Assembly (NCBI GenBank): GCA_947652925.1
Contig: CANTEW010000006.1
Coordinates: forward strand, 22,193-86,192
DNA: 64,000 nt
Origin: an uncultured Lachnospiraceae bacterium
Lineage (GTDB): Bacteria > Bacillota > Clostridia > Lachnospirales > Lachnospiraceae
Direction of reading: 5' to 3'
The translations under genes were made by a program, and so were the position numbers. Under the pieces are notes generated by a model. That model was not told the origin of the DNA. It did no database searches and saw nothing but the letters and a program-made list of their open reading frames with translations. Positions within the stretch are counted from its first letter, which is position 1. Each line of letters opens with the position of its first letter. Positions 1 through 8,546 of this stretch are shown in pieces.

Positions 1-808
1 GGTTCTCTACGATATCCAGGAAAGCCACGATCAGCTCATCATCCTCAATGGTGATCACCTCATCTATGTTTTCCTGCAGATAAGGGAAGATCTTCTCTCC
101 CGGCGTCTTCACCGCTGTACCGTCTGCGATCGTTGTGGCCTGGGGCAATGTACAAACTTCCCCTTTCTCCAGGGAGACTTCCAGACAATTGGCCCCTGCA
201 GGCTCCACGGCGATCACCCGGATATGGGGGTTCAACTGTTTTGCCAGGGTCGCCACCCCGGCCGCCAGGCCGCCGCCCCCCACGGGGACCAGGATATAGT
301 CCACCAGCGGAAGATCCTGGATGATCTCCATGGCGATCGTCCCCTGCCCCGTGGCTACGGCCAGATCGTCAAAGGGATGGATGAATGTATATCCCTTTTC
401 CTCCGCCTCTTTCCGGGCGTGGGCGCAGGCCTCGTCATAAGAATCACCCTGGAGTATGACCTCTGCGCCATAACTCTTCGTGCGCTCTACTTTGATCAGG
501 GGCGTCGTCGTGGGCATCACGATGACCGCCCGCACCCCAAACTCCCTGGCGGCATAGGCCACGCCCTGGGCATGGTTGCCCGCGGATGCTGTGATCAGGC
601 CTTTCTCTCTCTCTTCCTCCGAGAGAGTACTGATCTTATAGTATGCGCCCCTTACCTTATAAGCTCCCGTCAGCTGCATATTTTCCGGTTTCAGGTATAC
701 TTTGTTTTCTGTCTGTCCGCTCAGGTACTCACTGTAGATCAGACGTGTCTCCCTGGTGACCTTCTTCACGATCTCAGACGCTTCCTCAAATTTTTCTAAT
801 GTCAACAT
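1..808 (-). CDS. ilvA: Threonine ammonia-lyase (threonine dehydratase), C-terminus cut by window edge
   Basis: This PLP enzyme converts L-threonine to 2-oxobutanoate and ammonia. It serves isoleucine synthesis or, in the catabolic form, threonine breakdown. The first 269 codons are visible. The translation starts MLTLEKFEEASEIVKK and carries the PLP-lysine region GAYKVRGAYY, the substrate loop TASAGNHAQGVAYAA and the glycine-rich phosphate loop VPVGGGGLAAG. The start at 808 is preceded by AGGAAGG at suitable spacing. The reading frame runs off base 1, so the C-terminus and any ACT domain, which would separate the biosynthetic from the catabolic type, cannot be seen. It lies 51 bp downstream of ftsY on the same strand with no visible terminator between them, so read-through is possible. 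Confidence 0.9.
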   Translation of the reverse strand, partial: MLTLEKFEEASEIVKKVTRETRLIYSEYLSGQTENKVYLKPENMQLTGAYKVRGAYYKISTLSEEEREKGLITASAGNHAQGVAYAAREFGVRAVIVMPTTTPLIKVERTKSYGAEVILQGDSYDEACAHARKEAEEKGYTFIHPFDDLAVATGQGTIAMEIIQDLPLVDYILVPVGGGGLAAGVATLAKQLNPHIRVIAVEPAGANCLEVSLEKGEVCTLPQATTIADGTAVKTPGEKIFPYLQENIDEVITIEDDELIVAFLDIVEN

Positions 809-859
809 CTCTTTATCCTTCCTGTGGTATCTCAGTCTAACTGTTCAGTACCTTCACAG

Positions 860-1795
860 TTACGTTTCCTCTATATTGAACAGCGCTCTCACAAATGCCT
901 CTGCGTCAAATTTCTGCAGATCGTCGATGCTCTCTCCCACGCCGATATATTTCACTGGTATATTCAGTTCCGACTGGATCGCCACCGCGATCCCTCCTTT
1001 TGCCGTCCCGTCCAGCTTCGTCAGTATGATCCCTGTCAGATCTGCCACCTCACTGAACTGTCTCGCCTGTACCAGAGCATTCTGCCCCGTTGTCCCATCC
1101 AGCACCACCAGCGTCTCCCGGTATGCTTCCGGATATTCCCTCTCCAGGATACGATAGATCTTGCGCAGTTCTTCCATGAGGTTCCTCTTGTTGTGCAGCC
1201 GGCCGGCCGTATCACATAACAGCACATCCGCGTCCCTGGCCTTGGCCGCCGCTACCGCATCGTAGACAACGGAAGCCGGATCCGCCCCGTCCTGTCCTCC
1301 GATCATCTCCACGCCTGCCCGTTCTGCCCACTGGGTCAGCTGCTCTCCCGCCGCCGCCCGGAAGGTATCCGCCGCCGCCAGGACGACTTTCTTCCCCTGA
1401 TCTTTCAACTTCCCGGCCAGCTTCCCCACAGAAGTAGTCTTGCCCACGCCATTGACCCCGATCACCAAGATCACGGACTTTCTGTGTTCAAATTCATACT
1501 GAGTGTCCTCCACCCGCATCTGGTCTGTCACACTGTTGATCAAGAGCTGTTTGCATTCTGCCGGATCTTTGATATGTTTTTCAGCCACCTGTTTTTTCAG
1601 GTCCTCGATGATCGCAGTCGTGGCATTGATCCCGATATCCCCCATGATCAAGATCTCTTCGATCTCTTCATAGAAATCATCATCAATGCTGGAAAACCCG
1701 CTGAATATAGAATCGATCCCAGATACGATATTCTCCCTGGTCTTCGCCAGGCCATTTACAAGCCGTTTAAAGAAGCCCTGCTTTTCTTCCGCCAT
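860..1795 (-). CDS. ftsY: Signal recognition particle receptor FtsY
   Basis: FtsY is the membrane-associated GTPase that docks SRP-ribosome complexes at the translocon. The 311-residue form has a short acidic N-terminus, a helical N domain and an NG GTPase domain. It shows the P-loop GVNGVGKTTSVGK (about 113-125), DTFRAAA, DTAGR and TKLDG. An in-frame upstream extension to 1900 exists, but the ATG at 1795 has GGAGGG just ahead of it and begins MAEEKQGFFKRL, a normal FtsY start, so I chose it. It is the last gene of the plsX-acpP-rnc-smc-ftsY series and is separated from smc by 104 bp of palindromic spacer. Confidence 0.96.
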   Translation of the reverse strand: MAEEKQGFFKRLVNGLAKTRENIVSGIDSIFSGFSSIDDDFYEEIEEILIMGDIGINATTAIIEDLKKQVAEKHIKDPAECKQLLINSVTDQMRVEDTQYEFEHRKSVILVIGVNGVGKTTSVGKLAGKLKDQGKKVVLAAADTFRAAAGEQLTQWAERAGVEMIGGQDGADPASVVYDAVAAAKARDADVLLCDTAGRLHNKRNLMEELRKIYRILEREYPEAYRETLVVLDGTTGQNALVQARQFSEVADLTGIILTKLDGTAKGGIAVAIQSELNIPVKYIGVGESIDDLQKFDAEAFVRALFNIEET

Positions 1796-1834
1796 TTTAA
1801 AAAGCCCTCCTCGTTTATTACCGCGGAACAACGA

Positions 1835-1916
1835 GCCAAACAGCCATGTGCACATGGATATTTGGCGACTGCCGCGAGAGCCAGACACCCCGCTGCTCAC
1901 TACGGGGACTCTGGCT
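1835..1916 (-). other. Two nested palindromes spanning the smc stop and smc-ftsY spacer
   Basis: The first palindrome (1835-1866) has outer arms GCCAAA/TTTGGC around the perfect 14-bp palindrome CCATGTGCACATGG. The second (1879-1916) has 7-bp arms AGCCAGA/TCTGGCT and 5-bp inner arms CCCCG/CGGGG separated by a symmetric 2x2 internal loop. The smc stop codon (1900-1902) sits in its 10-nt apical loop. Neither is followed by a U-tract, so these are not ordinary terminators. An mRNA processing or stability element, or a small palindromic repeat, are possibilities. Confidence 0.6.
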
Positions 1917-4900
1917 TATCCAGTTCGTTTTCCACCAGATCCACTGACACCAAGGTAGAAACGCCCTTCTCCTGCATGGTGATCCCATACAGGCGGTCCG
2001 CGGCATTCATCGTCCCCCGTCTATGGGTTATTATAATAAATTGTGTGTTCTTCGTCAACTTATGTACATACTGGGCAAATCTTACCACATTGGAATCATC
2101 CAGAGCCGCCTCGATCTCGTCCAGCAGACAGAAAGGGGAAGGTTTCAGATTCTGGATCGCAAAGAGCAGCGCGATGGCTGTCAGTGCTTTCTCACCGCCG
2201 GACAGCTGCATCATATTCTGCAGTTTCTTCCCCGGCGGCTGAGAGATGATCTTGATCCCTGCCTCCAGGATATCTGCATCGTCCATCAATTCCAATGTCC
2301 CTTTCCCGCCTCCGAATAATTCCTGGAATGCTTTATTAAACTCCCGCTGGATCTCTTTGAATTTTTCTGCAAATTGCCTGCGCATCCCTGTATCCAGATC
2401 CTCGATGATCTGCAGCAGCGTTTTCTCCGCCGCCACCAGGTCTTGATGCTGGGCTGACAGGAATGTATGCCGCTCCTTCAGCTCTTTATAGTCCTCGATG
2501 GCATTCACATTCACATCTCCCAGTCTGCGGATCTCTTCCCGTATCTTAGCAATGTCTTTTTTTAGCTCTTCCCGGCTGCGTTCTTCCCCTTCTGTGACAT
2601 ATTGGGAAGCGTTTCCTGGTGTGATCTCATATTCTTCCCACATATAGTCTACACGGGATTCCTGCCCCTCTTCCAATTTCTCGATCTGGCTGTGCAGACG
2701 GAAATTTTCTTTATCCAGGAGCCCGATCTGTTCAGCGAGTCCTTCTCTTTTTTGAAAAAAAGCCTTGTGGTCACCGGAGACTTTCTCTTTTTCTTCCAGA
2801 TACCCCTGCATACGGGACTGGCTCTCAAAAGCACAGGTGTCTGCTTTTTTCCTGTCCTCACGGATCAGACGGATCTCTTCTTCTTTTTGCTCTATCTCCT
2901 GCTCTCCCTTTACCAGATCTTCTTTGATCTTCTCTTCTTCTTCTCCCAACTTCTTCTGTTCCTGGCGGAGTCTCAGCATATCTGTGTCCAGATAATCTTC
3001 TTTTTGTTCCAGGGATGAACACTGCAGATGGAACTCCTCCATCTCCTTCTGATACCCTTCTGCTTCCTGGCGCGCTCTGTCAAGCTCTCCCTGACGTTCT
3101 CCTATCAAGCTCTCCTGTTCTCTCTCTTCCTGGCTGGAAGCGTCCAGCTCTTTCTGGATAGCCGCCTTGCCCGCCCCCAACTCCCGTACCTGCTCCCCGA
3201 TCTCCTGGCGCTCTCTCTCCAGGCGTTGGGTACGGGACTTCATCTCTTCTTCTTTTTCTGTCTGCTGGGATAACTGGAGTTCAAGGGTCTTTTGACGGAT
3301 GTTTTCCTCCTGGATCCCTTTTTGGATCTTAGCCGCCTCTTCTTTGAGCCTGTCTCTTTTCTCCCGGTTTTCCCGTAATGCCTCCTGCAGGATCTCCAGA
3401 TCGCCTCTCCGGGTCTTGACCAGGGCCGTCAGCTCTTCGATCTCCCGCCGCCGTCCCAAAAGGTTGCTGCTATTCTTATATGCGCCGCCGGTCATGGATC
3501 CGCCCGGGCTGAAAGACTCTCCCTCCAGAGTGACCATGCGCAGGGAATGACGGTATTTTTTTCCTATGGCGATCGCATGGTCCATCTGCCTGACCACCAG
3601 GGTCCTTCCCAACAGATACTCTACCAGCTCCTGATATTGAGGATCTGTCCGCACCAGGCCGCTGGCAAGCCCCACCACGCCGGGTTCTTTCAACACAGCT
3701 TCCTGCGTGAGCCTGCCCCGGCTGCTGATACTGGTCAGGGGTAAAAAAGTCGCCCGTCCATACCGGTTCTTCTTCAGATGCTCGATCAGGCGCTTGGCTG
3801 TCTGTTCATTGTCTGTGACGATATTCTGGATACTGCCGCCCAGAGCCGTCTCTATGGCTACCTCATAGTCTCTGTCCACCTGTATCAGATCTGCCACCAC
3901 CCCCTGTATGCCCGGCATATCCTTTCTGCGTTCCATCACCCGGCGTATGCTGTTCCCATATCCATCGTAACGCTCCGCAAGGTTTTTCAAAGATTCCAGA
4001 CGGGAAGCCTCCCGATGGTAAGCTGCCTGCCCTGCCTCCAGCTGACTCCGTTGTTCCTGGATCTGGTCGGTCGATCCACGTATCTCTCCTCCGATCTCAG
4101 CTTCTTTTTGGAGCAGCTGCTCTTTTTTTTCCATAGTCTGGTCGTAGGCTGCCCGGATCTCTCCCGCCGCTCCTGTAAGCTCTGTCTCCTCACTTTTCAG
4201 ACGGAGGGCTTTCTGGTCCAGCGCGCTCTTGCGGATCTGGATCTGCTCCATCATGGTATCATAGCGCTGCATCTTCCCTTTGGTATTGGCACGCCTGTTG
4301 AGGATCTCGATGATCTCGTTCTTTCCCTCTTCGATCTCTCGCTCAAGGCCTTTGATCCTCTTATCCAGTTCTTTTGACCGCTTTTCTTTCTCCTGGTCTT
4401 TCCCCCTGATCTCCTCCAGTGAGCTCTGGAGCTGTTTTTTTTCTGCGGCGTGTCTCTCCAGGACTTCTGCCCTGTCCTGCAGCTCTCTCTCTACAGATTG
4501 GAGACGTTCCCTGCTGCGCGCACCGCTGCTCTTTCCTGTATGGATCTGTTCCACCAGGACATTTTCCTGCCCCTCCAGCTGCTGGCAGCGCAGGGCGTTT
4601 TCCTGGGCCAGCTCTCTGGCCTCTCCGATCTGCATATCCAGTTCTTCTATACGCCGTTCCAGCTCTCCATATCTCTGTTTTGCCTGCTCGAACTGCCCGG
4701 AGGTCTTTTTTAACTGCTCCTCTGTGATCCTGCTCTTCTCAGCAAGTTCTTCCAACTGGATACGGACATGTTCTGTCTCAGCTAAAAAGATCTGTACATC
4801 CAGGCGTTTCAATCCTTCTTTTCTGTCCAGATAGATCCGCGCTTTCTCCGCCTGTTTTTCCAGAGGCCCCAGCTGCCGTTCCAGCTCCCGCAGGATATCT

Positions 4901-5475
4901 GTCACACGTACCAGGTTCTGTTTCTCGTCTTCTAGTTTTTTTAAGGCCGTATTTTTTCTGCGCTTGAATTTTACAATGCCTGCCGCCTCGTCGAACAGCT
5001 CTCTGCGTTCCTCCGGCTTTCCGCTCAAGATCCGGTCGATCTGTCCCTGCCCGATGATAGAATATCCTTCTTTTCCGATACCCGTGTCGTAAAACATCTC
5101 CTGGATATCTTTCAGCCTGCATCCGCTCCCGTTGATCAAGTATTCACTCTCTCCAGAACGGTATAACCGCCGGGCCACCGTCACTTCGTCAAAAGATACA
5201 GGCAGCTTGTGGTCCCCATTGTCCAGAGTGATCGCCACAGAAGCATAACTCAGCGGCCTCCTGTTCTCTGTCCCGGAGAAGATCACATCCTGCATATTGC
5301 CGCCCCTGAGCTGGCGGGCGCTCTGCTCACCCAGGACCCAGCGGACCGCATCCGCCACATTGCTCTTCCCGCTGCCATTTGGCCCCACGATCCCTGTGAT
5401 CCCGTTGTGGAATTCAAAACAGATCTTCTGTGCAAACGATTTAAATCCCTGTACCTCGATACTCTTCAGATACAT
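1900..5475 (-). CDS. smc: Chromosome segregation protein SMC
   Basis: SMC is the ATPase subunit of bacterial condensin, working with ScpA and ScpB to compact and segregate the chromosome. At 1191 residues it is normal in length. The N-terminal Walker A is GPNGSGKSN (31-39). Two long coiled coils rich in E, K, Q and R flank a hinge at about 505-670, recognisable by MPGIQGVVADLI and the glycine-rich SFSPGGSMTGG. The C-terminal head carries the signature LSGGEKALTAIALL and Walker B CLLDEIEAALDD. It starts 10 bp after the rnc stop, which argues for co-transcription. Many antisense reading frames across the coiled coil are shadows of its biased composition. Confidence 0.98.
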   Translation of the reverse strand: MYLKSIEVQGFKSFAQKICFEFHNGITGIVGPNGSGKSNVADAVRWVLGEQSARQLRGGNMQDVIFSGTENRRPLSYASVAITLDNGDHKLPVSFDEVTVARRLYRSGESEYLINGSGCRLKDIQEMFYDTGIGKEGYSIIGQGQIDRILSGKPEERRELFDEAAGIVKFKRRKNTALKKLEDEKQNLVRVTDILRELERQLGPLEKQAEKARIYLDRKEGLKRLDVQIFLAETEHVRIQLEELAEKSRITEEQLKKTSGQFEQAKQRYGELERRIEELDMQIGEARELAQENALRCQQLEGQENVLVEQIHTGKSSGARSRERLQSVERELQDRAEVLERHAAEKKQLQSSLEEIRGKDQEKEKRSKELDKRIKGLEREIEEGKNEIIEILNRRANTKGKMQRYDTMMEQIQIRKSALDQKALRLKSEETELTGAAGEIRAAYDQTMEKKEQLLQKEAEIGGEIRGSTDQIQEQRSQLEAGQAAYHREASRLESLKNLAERYDGYGNSIRRVMERRKDMPGIQGVVADLIQVDRDYEVAIETALGGSIQNIVTDNEQTAKRLIEHLKKNRYGRATFLPLTSISSRGRLTQEAVLKEPGVVGLASGLVRTDPQYQELVEYLLGRTLVVRQMDHAIAIGKKYRHSLRMVTLEGESFSPGGSMTGGAYKNSSNLLGRRREIEELTALVKTRRGDLEILQEALRENREKRDRLKEEAAKIQKGIQEENIRQKTLELQLSQQTEKEEEMKSRTQRLERERQEIGEQVRELGAGKAAIQKELDASSQEEREQESLIGERQGELDRARQEAEGYQKEMEEFHLQCSSLEQKEDYLDTDMLRLRQEQKKLGEEEEKIKEDLVKGEQEIEQKEEEIRLIREDRKKADTCAFESQSRMQGYLEEKEKVSGDHKAFFQKREGLAEQIGLLDKENFRLHSQIEKLEEGQESRVDYMWEEYEITPGNASQYVTEGEERSREELKKDIAKIREEIRRLGDVNVNAIEDYKELKERHTFLSAQHQDLVAAEKTLLQIIEDLDTGMRRQFAEKFKEIQREFNKAFQELFGGGKGTLELMDDADILEAGIKIISQPPGKKLQNMMQLSGGEKALTAIALLFAIQNLKPSPFCLLDEIEAALDDSNVVRFAQYVHKLTKNTQFIIITHRRGTMNAADRLYGITMQEKGVSTLVSVDLVENELDKPESP

Positions 5476-5485
5476 GCCGCACCCT

Positions 5486-6172
5486 TTACTTTCTCAAAGA
5501 TAAGACAGCCTCATACGCCGCAGCCTGCTCTGCCGCTTTTTTCGTATGCCCTTTCCCTTTTCCGCATATCTTGCCGGAGACATGGACCTCGGCAAAGAAA
5601 CATTTATCATGATCCGGGCCTGTACAGCCGGTGAGTACATACTCCGGGACTTTGCCCTGATCCTGGACGATCTCCTGCAGGACTGTCTTGCTGTCATAGA
5701 ATAAAGATTTATGTTCCAGGTCGTTTAAGACAAAACGCAGGATAAAATCCCTGGCACATTCGATCCCTCCGTCCAGATAGATAGCTCCGATCACCGCTTC
5801 CAGGGCATCAGAAGTGATCGAATCCCGCTCTCTCCCGCCGGTAAATTCTTCTCCTTTTCCCAAGAGGAGAAATTCCTGCAGCCGGATATCTCTCGCAGAC
5901 ATGGCGAGGGACGGCTCGCAGACCATGCTCGCCCGCTTCTTTGTCAGCTCTCCCTCGGGCACGTTGGGATAATGCTCGTACAAAAATTCACTGCTGACCA
6001 GTTCTAAGACCGCATCCCCGAGAAATTCCAGCCGCTCATTGCATTTATTTTTTCCCATCCGTTTTTCATTCGCATAGGAACTGTGTGTCACCGCCTGACG
6101 TAAGAGTTTGTGATCCCGAAACTGATACCCGGCGATCTCTTCAAATTTCTTCAGATCGTTCATATTTCCCAT
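5486..6172 (-). CDS. rnc: Ribonuclease III
   Basis: RNase III cleaves double-stranded RNA in rRNA processing and mRNA decay. The 228-residue protein has the catalytic signature ERLEFLGDAV (46-55), a second acidic cluster SDALEAVIGAIYLDGG, and a C-terminal double-stranded RNA-binding domain ending in KGKGHTKKAAEQAA. The ATG at 6172 lies 6 nt from an AGGAGG; an internal ATG at codon 4 is less favourable. It sits between acpP and smc. A 12-bp hairpin just upstream of it (6203-6232) could control its own message or lower its level relative to acpP. Confidence 0.97.
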   Translation of the reverse strand: MGNMNDLKKFEEIAGYQFRDHKLLRQAVTHSSYANEKRMGKNKCNERLEFLGDAVLELVSSEFLYEHYPNVPEGELTKKRASMVCEPSLAMSARDIRLQEFLLLGKGEEFTGGRERDSITSDALEAVIGAIYLDGGIECARDFILRFVLNDLEHKSLFYDSKTVLQEIVQDQGKVPEYVLTGCTGPDHDKCFFAEVHVSGKICGKGKGHTKKAAEQAAAYEAVLSLRK

Positions 6173-6202
6173 TCACTGCCTCCTGATACATTTCCAAAAG
6201 GA

Positions 6203-6232
6203 GAGGGTGCTGTGCCCGCCCACAACACCCTC
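6203..6232 (-). terminator. Strong hairpin between acpP and rnc (attenuator or processing site)
   Basis: On the transcribed strand GAGGGTGTTGTG pairs with CACAGCACCCTC over 12 bp with one G-U wobble, closing a 6-nt loop GGCGGG. The 3' side continues TCTCCTTTTGG, an interrupted T-run. It overlaps the acpP stop codon by two bases. This fits either a partial terminator, since acyl carrier protein is needed in far greater amount than RNase III, or a double-stranded cleavage site. Confidence 0.6.
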
Positions 6233-6461
6233 ATCCAACCGCTCTTTTGATCGCCTCCACCGCTTCGCCCACAGATATGATCTGCTCTGCGGCGCCCGCG
6301 TCCAATTCAATGTCAAATTCTTCTTCGATCCCCATGATGATCTGGAATATATCCAGGGAATCTGCCCCCAGGTCCTCCACAAAAGCCGTATGCTCTGTGA
6401 GTCCTCCAGCCTCTATGCCCATCACGTCCGCAATGATAGAACACAGCTTTTCCAATTCCAT
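6231..6461 (-). CDS. acpP: Acyl carrier protein
   Basis: This small acidic carrier holds growing acyl chains on a phosphopantetheine arm in type II fatty acid synthesis. From the chosen start it has 76 residues. The attachment motif is GADSLDIFQ with the modified serine at residue 35, followed by the usual acidic helix (IEEEFDIEL). A longer frame beginning at a GTG (6476) exists, but the ATG at 6461 has GGAGG at about 8 nt and gives the standard family length. It is 18 bp downstream of plsX and ends in the hairpin before rnc. Confidence 0.95.
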   Translation of the reverse strand: MELEKLCSIIADVMGIEAGGLTEHTAFVEDLGADSLDIFQIIMGIEEEFDIELDAGAAEQIISVGEAVEAIKRAVG

Positions 6462-6479
6462 CGCCCTGTCCTCCACATT

Positions 6480-7484
6480 TTAGACCGAAAGATGGTCTTT
6501 GATCTTATCGGCTATCTCCTGTTTTTTGAACTGGCGGCATTGGAAGATCGCGTTTTTGATCTCCACTGCCGATGCACTCCCGTGGGTCTTTACCACCAGC
6601 CCCTTTAGTCCCAAGAGCGGCGCCCCGCCATGGCCGCTCAGATCGAAGTCCTTCAGCGTGTCCTTGAGCGCCGGCTTTACCAGCAAAGCTCCCAGTTTAC
6701 TGCGCAGGGACGTCATCATAGACTGCTTGATCTTAGAGATCAGAGTCGCACCCACGCCTTCATAGAGCTTCAAGATCACATTCCCTACAAAAGCCTCGCA
6801 GACGATCACATCAGCTGCGCCCGCCGGGATATCCCTGGCCTCGATGCTCCCTATAAAATGAATATCTGTACATTCTTTCAGGAGCGGAAAAGTTTCTTTT
6901 ACCAGAGCGTTCCCTTTCTCCTCTTCTGCCCCGATGTTCACGATCGCCACTCTCGGCTTGTCCATCCCCACCACATTTTCCATATAGACAGATCCCATCT
7001 TCGCAAATTGGACGAGATGAGACGAACGGGCGTCCACGTTCGCACCACAGTCGATCAGCAGGGACATCCCCTTAGCCGTGGGGATCAGCGGCGCCAGAGG
7101 GGCACGCTCCACCCCTTTGATCCTGCCCACGATCACCTGCCCGCCCACCAGGACCGCGCCTGTACTCCCTGATGAAACGAATGCATCCGCCTGCCCTTTT
7201 CTGACCATCGTCTGTCCCACTACAATAGAAGAATCCTTCTTCGCGCGTATGGCCGCCACCGGAGGCTCTGCAGTCTCAATGACCTGGGAAGCCCCCACGA
7301 TCTCCAGACGGTCTTTGGGGTATGCGTATTTACTCAATTCCTTCTCTACTGTTTCTTTGACGCCCACCAGATAGATGTAGATATCCCCACTCTCTCTTAA
7401 GGCATCCACCGCCCCTTTCACCGGTACGCCCGGGGCGTAGTCGCCGCCCATGGCATCTACCACAACCTTTACTGATCCAGACAT
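6480..7484 (-). CDS. plsX: Phosphate acyltransferase PlsX
   Basis: PlsX makes acyl-phosphate from acyl-ACP, the first step in feeding acyl groups to PlsY for phospholipid synthesis. The 334-residue protein starts MSGSVKVVVDAMGGDYAPG, the typical N-terminus, and carries SSGSTGAVL, IDCGANVD and the C-terminal LSGHGGAPLLGL. A frame nine codons longer is open, but the ATG at 7484 follows GAGGAGGAG at proper spacing. It is the first gene of the plsX-acpP-rnc-smc-ftsY operon, with its own promoter at 7514-7542. Confidence 0.96.
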   Translation of the reverse strand: MSGSVKVVVDAMGGDYAPGVPVKGAVDALRESGDIYIYLVGVKETVEKELSKYAYPKDRLEIVGASQVIETAEPPVAAIRAKKDSSIVVGQTMVRKGQADAFVSSGSTGAVLVGGQVIVGRIKGVERAPLAPLIPTAKGMSLLIDCGANVDARSSHLVQFAKMGSVYMENVVGMDKPRVAIVNIGAEEEKGNALVKETFPLLKECTDIHFIGSIEARDIPAGAADVIVCEAFVGNVILKLYEGVGATLISKIKQSMMTSLRSKLGALLVKPALKDTLKDFDLSGHGGAPLLGLKGLVVKTHGSASAVEIKNAIFQCRQFKKQEIADKIKDHLSV

Positions 7485-7513
7485 TTTCTCCTCCTCATAA
7501 ACCTTATCCACAC

Positions 7514-7542
7514 ATCATAAGGGACATCTGTAAAATAGTCAA
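7514..7542 (-). promoter_or_regulatory. Sigma-A promoter for plsX operon
   Basis: On the minus strand TTGACT (7537-7542) is separated by 17 bp from TATGAT (7514-7519), close to sigma-A consensus, with transcription expected to start near 7507. It lies between the rpmF terminator and the plsX ribosome-binding site, so the fatty-acid/rnc/smc operon starts here rather than relying on read-through from rpmF. Confidence 0.75.
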
Positions 7543-7551
7543 TACATGAAC

Positions 7552-7590
7552 AAAAAAAACGGAAAGATCCTTTCACAGACCCTTCCGCTC
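7552..7590 (-). terminator. Intrinsic terminator after rpmF
   Basis: On the minus strand a stem formed by GCGGAAGG-type and CTTTCCG arms is followed directly by eight T residues. It lies just after the rpmF stop and before the plsX promoter. The stem is imperfect, but the T-run is strong. Confidence 0.7.
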
Positions 7591-7598
7591 GTTTTCTC

Positions 7599-7778
7599 TC
7601 AGTCAACAGAGACGATCTCTCTTTTGTTGTAACTCCCACAAGCTTTGCATACTCTGTGAGGCATGGACAATGCACCGCATTTGCTGCATTTCACCAGATT
7701 TGGAGGGGTCATCTTCCAGTTGGCCCTCCTTTTATCCCTTCTTGACTTTGACATCTTATTCTTTGGACAGATAGACAT
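7599..7778 (-). CDS. rpmF: 50S ribosomal protein L32
   Basis: L32 is a small basic zinc-binding protein of the large ribosomal subunit. The 59-residue product begins MSICPKNKMSKSRRDKRRANWK and has two CxxC pairs (CSKC and CKAC) forming a zinc ribbon. An in-frame TTG two codons upstream is possible, but the ATG at 7778 lies 8 nt from GGAGG and matches the family start. It follows yceD within 2 bp, the usual yceD-rpmF arrangement, and is closed by its own terminator. Confidence 0.97.
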   Translation of the reverse strand: MSICPKNKMSKSRRDKRRANWKMTPPNLVKCSKCGALSMPHRVCKACGSYNKREIVSVD

Positions 7779-7780
7779 GA

Positions 7781-8308
7781 TCAAACCTCCTTAAATGCGC
7801 TGAATATATCACTGATCGCCGCCATACGGGGATCCAGGCTCTGCCTGTCGCAGCCGCAAGGATCGGTATTGAGATCCGCGCCGCACGTGCTGCACAATCC
7901 CTTGCACTCCTCCTTACACAAGACCCGCATGGGCCATTGGGCTAACAATCCGTCATAGACCAACCGCTCCACATCCAGCTTTGTTCCTGTAATAAGATCA
8001 ACACCATCCAATCTCTGCATCCGCTCCTGCTCCGACCCCTTCATGTCCAATTTTCTTGAAATGGACAGCATAAAAGAAGTCTCCACCTCTTTCAGACACC
8101 TTCCACAAGGGATCTTCGCGGATACTTGACAGCTTCCTTCTATCTCGATGACCTGTCCCCCTGTGTTGACGATATCCAGGACGACCGGGCTTTTCTCATA
8201 CAGGGCAAAGCTCTCTCTCCCCACTTCCATGACATCCCGCTCCAATGGGATCTCGTAGTGGAAAGTGCGCCCCTCCTCAAATAGAACATCTGCTAATTGA
8301 ATGTGCAT
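7781..8308 (-). CDS. yceD: YceD family protein (DUF177), large-subunit rRNA accumulation factor
   Basis: YceD/DUF177 proteins are encoded next to rpmF and are needed for normal 23S rRNA levels in bacteria and plastids. The 175-residue protein has the family cysteine pairs: IPCGRCLKEV in the middle, and a C-terminal cluster with CKEEC, CSTCGADL and CGC that suggests a metal-bound fold. The start at 8308 follows TAGGAGA. A perfect consensus promoter (8348-8376) lies 40 bp upstream, inside the inverted-repeat-bounded spacer. Confidence 0.9.
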   Translation of the reverse strand: MHIQLADVLFEEGRTFHYEIPLERDVMEVGRESFALYEKSPVVLDIVNTGGQVIEIEGSCQVSAKIPCGRCLKEVETSFMLSISRKLDMKGSEQERMQRLDGVDLITGTKLDVERLVYDGLLAQWPMRVLCKEECKGLCSTCGADLNTDPCGCDRQSLDPRMAAISDIFSAFKEV

Positions 8309-8347
8309 GACTTTCTCCTAGAGTGTGTTTGAAACTACACTTTTAAA

Positions 8348-8376
8348 ATTATACCTGCCAGGTGTCTGTTTGTCAA
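8348..8376 (-). promoter_or_regulatory. Consensus sigma-A promoter for yceD-rpmF
   Basis: On the minus strand a perfect TTGACA (8371-8376), a 17-bp spacer and a perfect TATAAT (8348-8353) place the transcription start near 8341, about 33 nt before the yceD ATG. It lies just inside the left terminal repeat of the 8319-8623 element. Confidence 0.85.
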
Positions 8377-8502
8377 CTATAATTAAAATAAGATCTGTAT
8401 TTTTCTCAATTCTGTAAATAAATTAAATAATACGAACATTTGGTACGATCCACAGCCGCTCAGTTCTTTGGATGTGTACTTTTCTGCGAGAAAAATACTA
8501 AA

Positions 8503-8546
8503 AGCGCCGGGGGATCACGGATCTCACCCGGACCCCTTAAAACGCT
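8503..8546 (-). terminator. Possible terminator of the transketolase operon
   Basis: On the minus strand AGCG, GGGG and CCGG segments pair with CCCC, CCGG and CGCT in an interrupted GC-rich hairpin, followed by TTTTAGTATTTTT. It lies about 90 bp after the transketolase stop. The stem is irregular, so the call is tentative. Confidence 0.4.

Noticed and set aside
1484-2242. Open frame of 252 codons on plus across the ftsY/smc junction
   Set aside because: It lies antisense to two well-supported genes and shows no recognisable domain; it is a shadow frame.
2602-3018. Phe/Leu-rich plus-strand frame of 138 codons inside smc
   Set aside because: The composition mirrors the Glu/Lys-rich coiled coil of SMC on the other strand.
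6462-6476. GTG start for acpP five codons earlier
   Set aside because: It has no ribosome-binding site, while the ATG at 6461 has GGAGG at proper distance.
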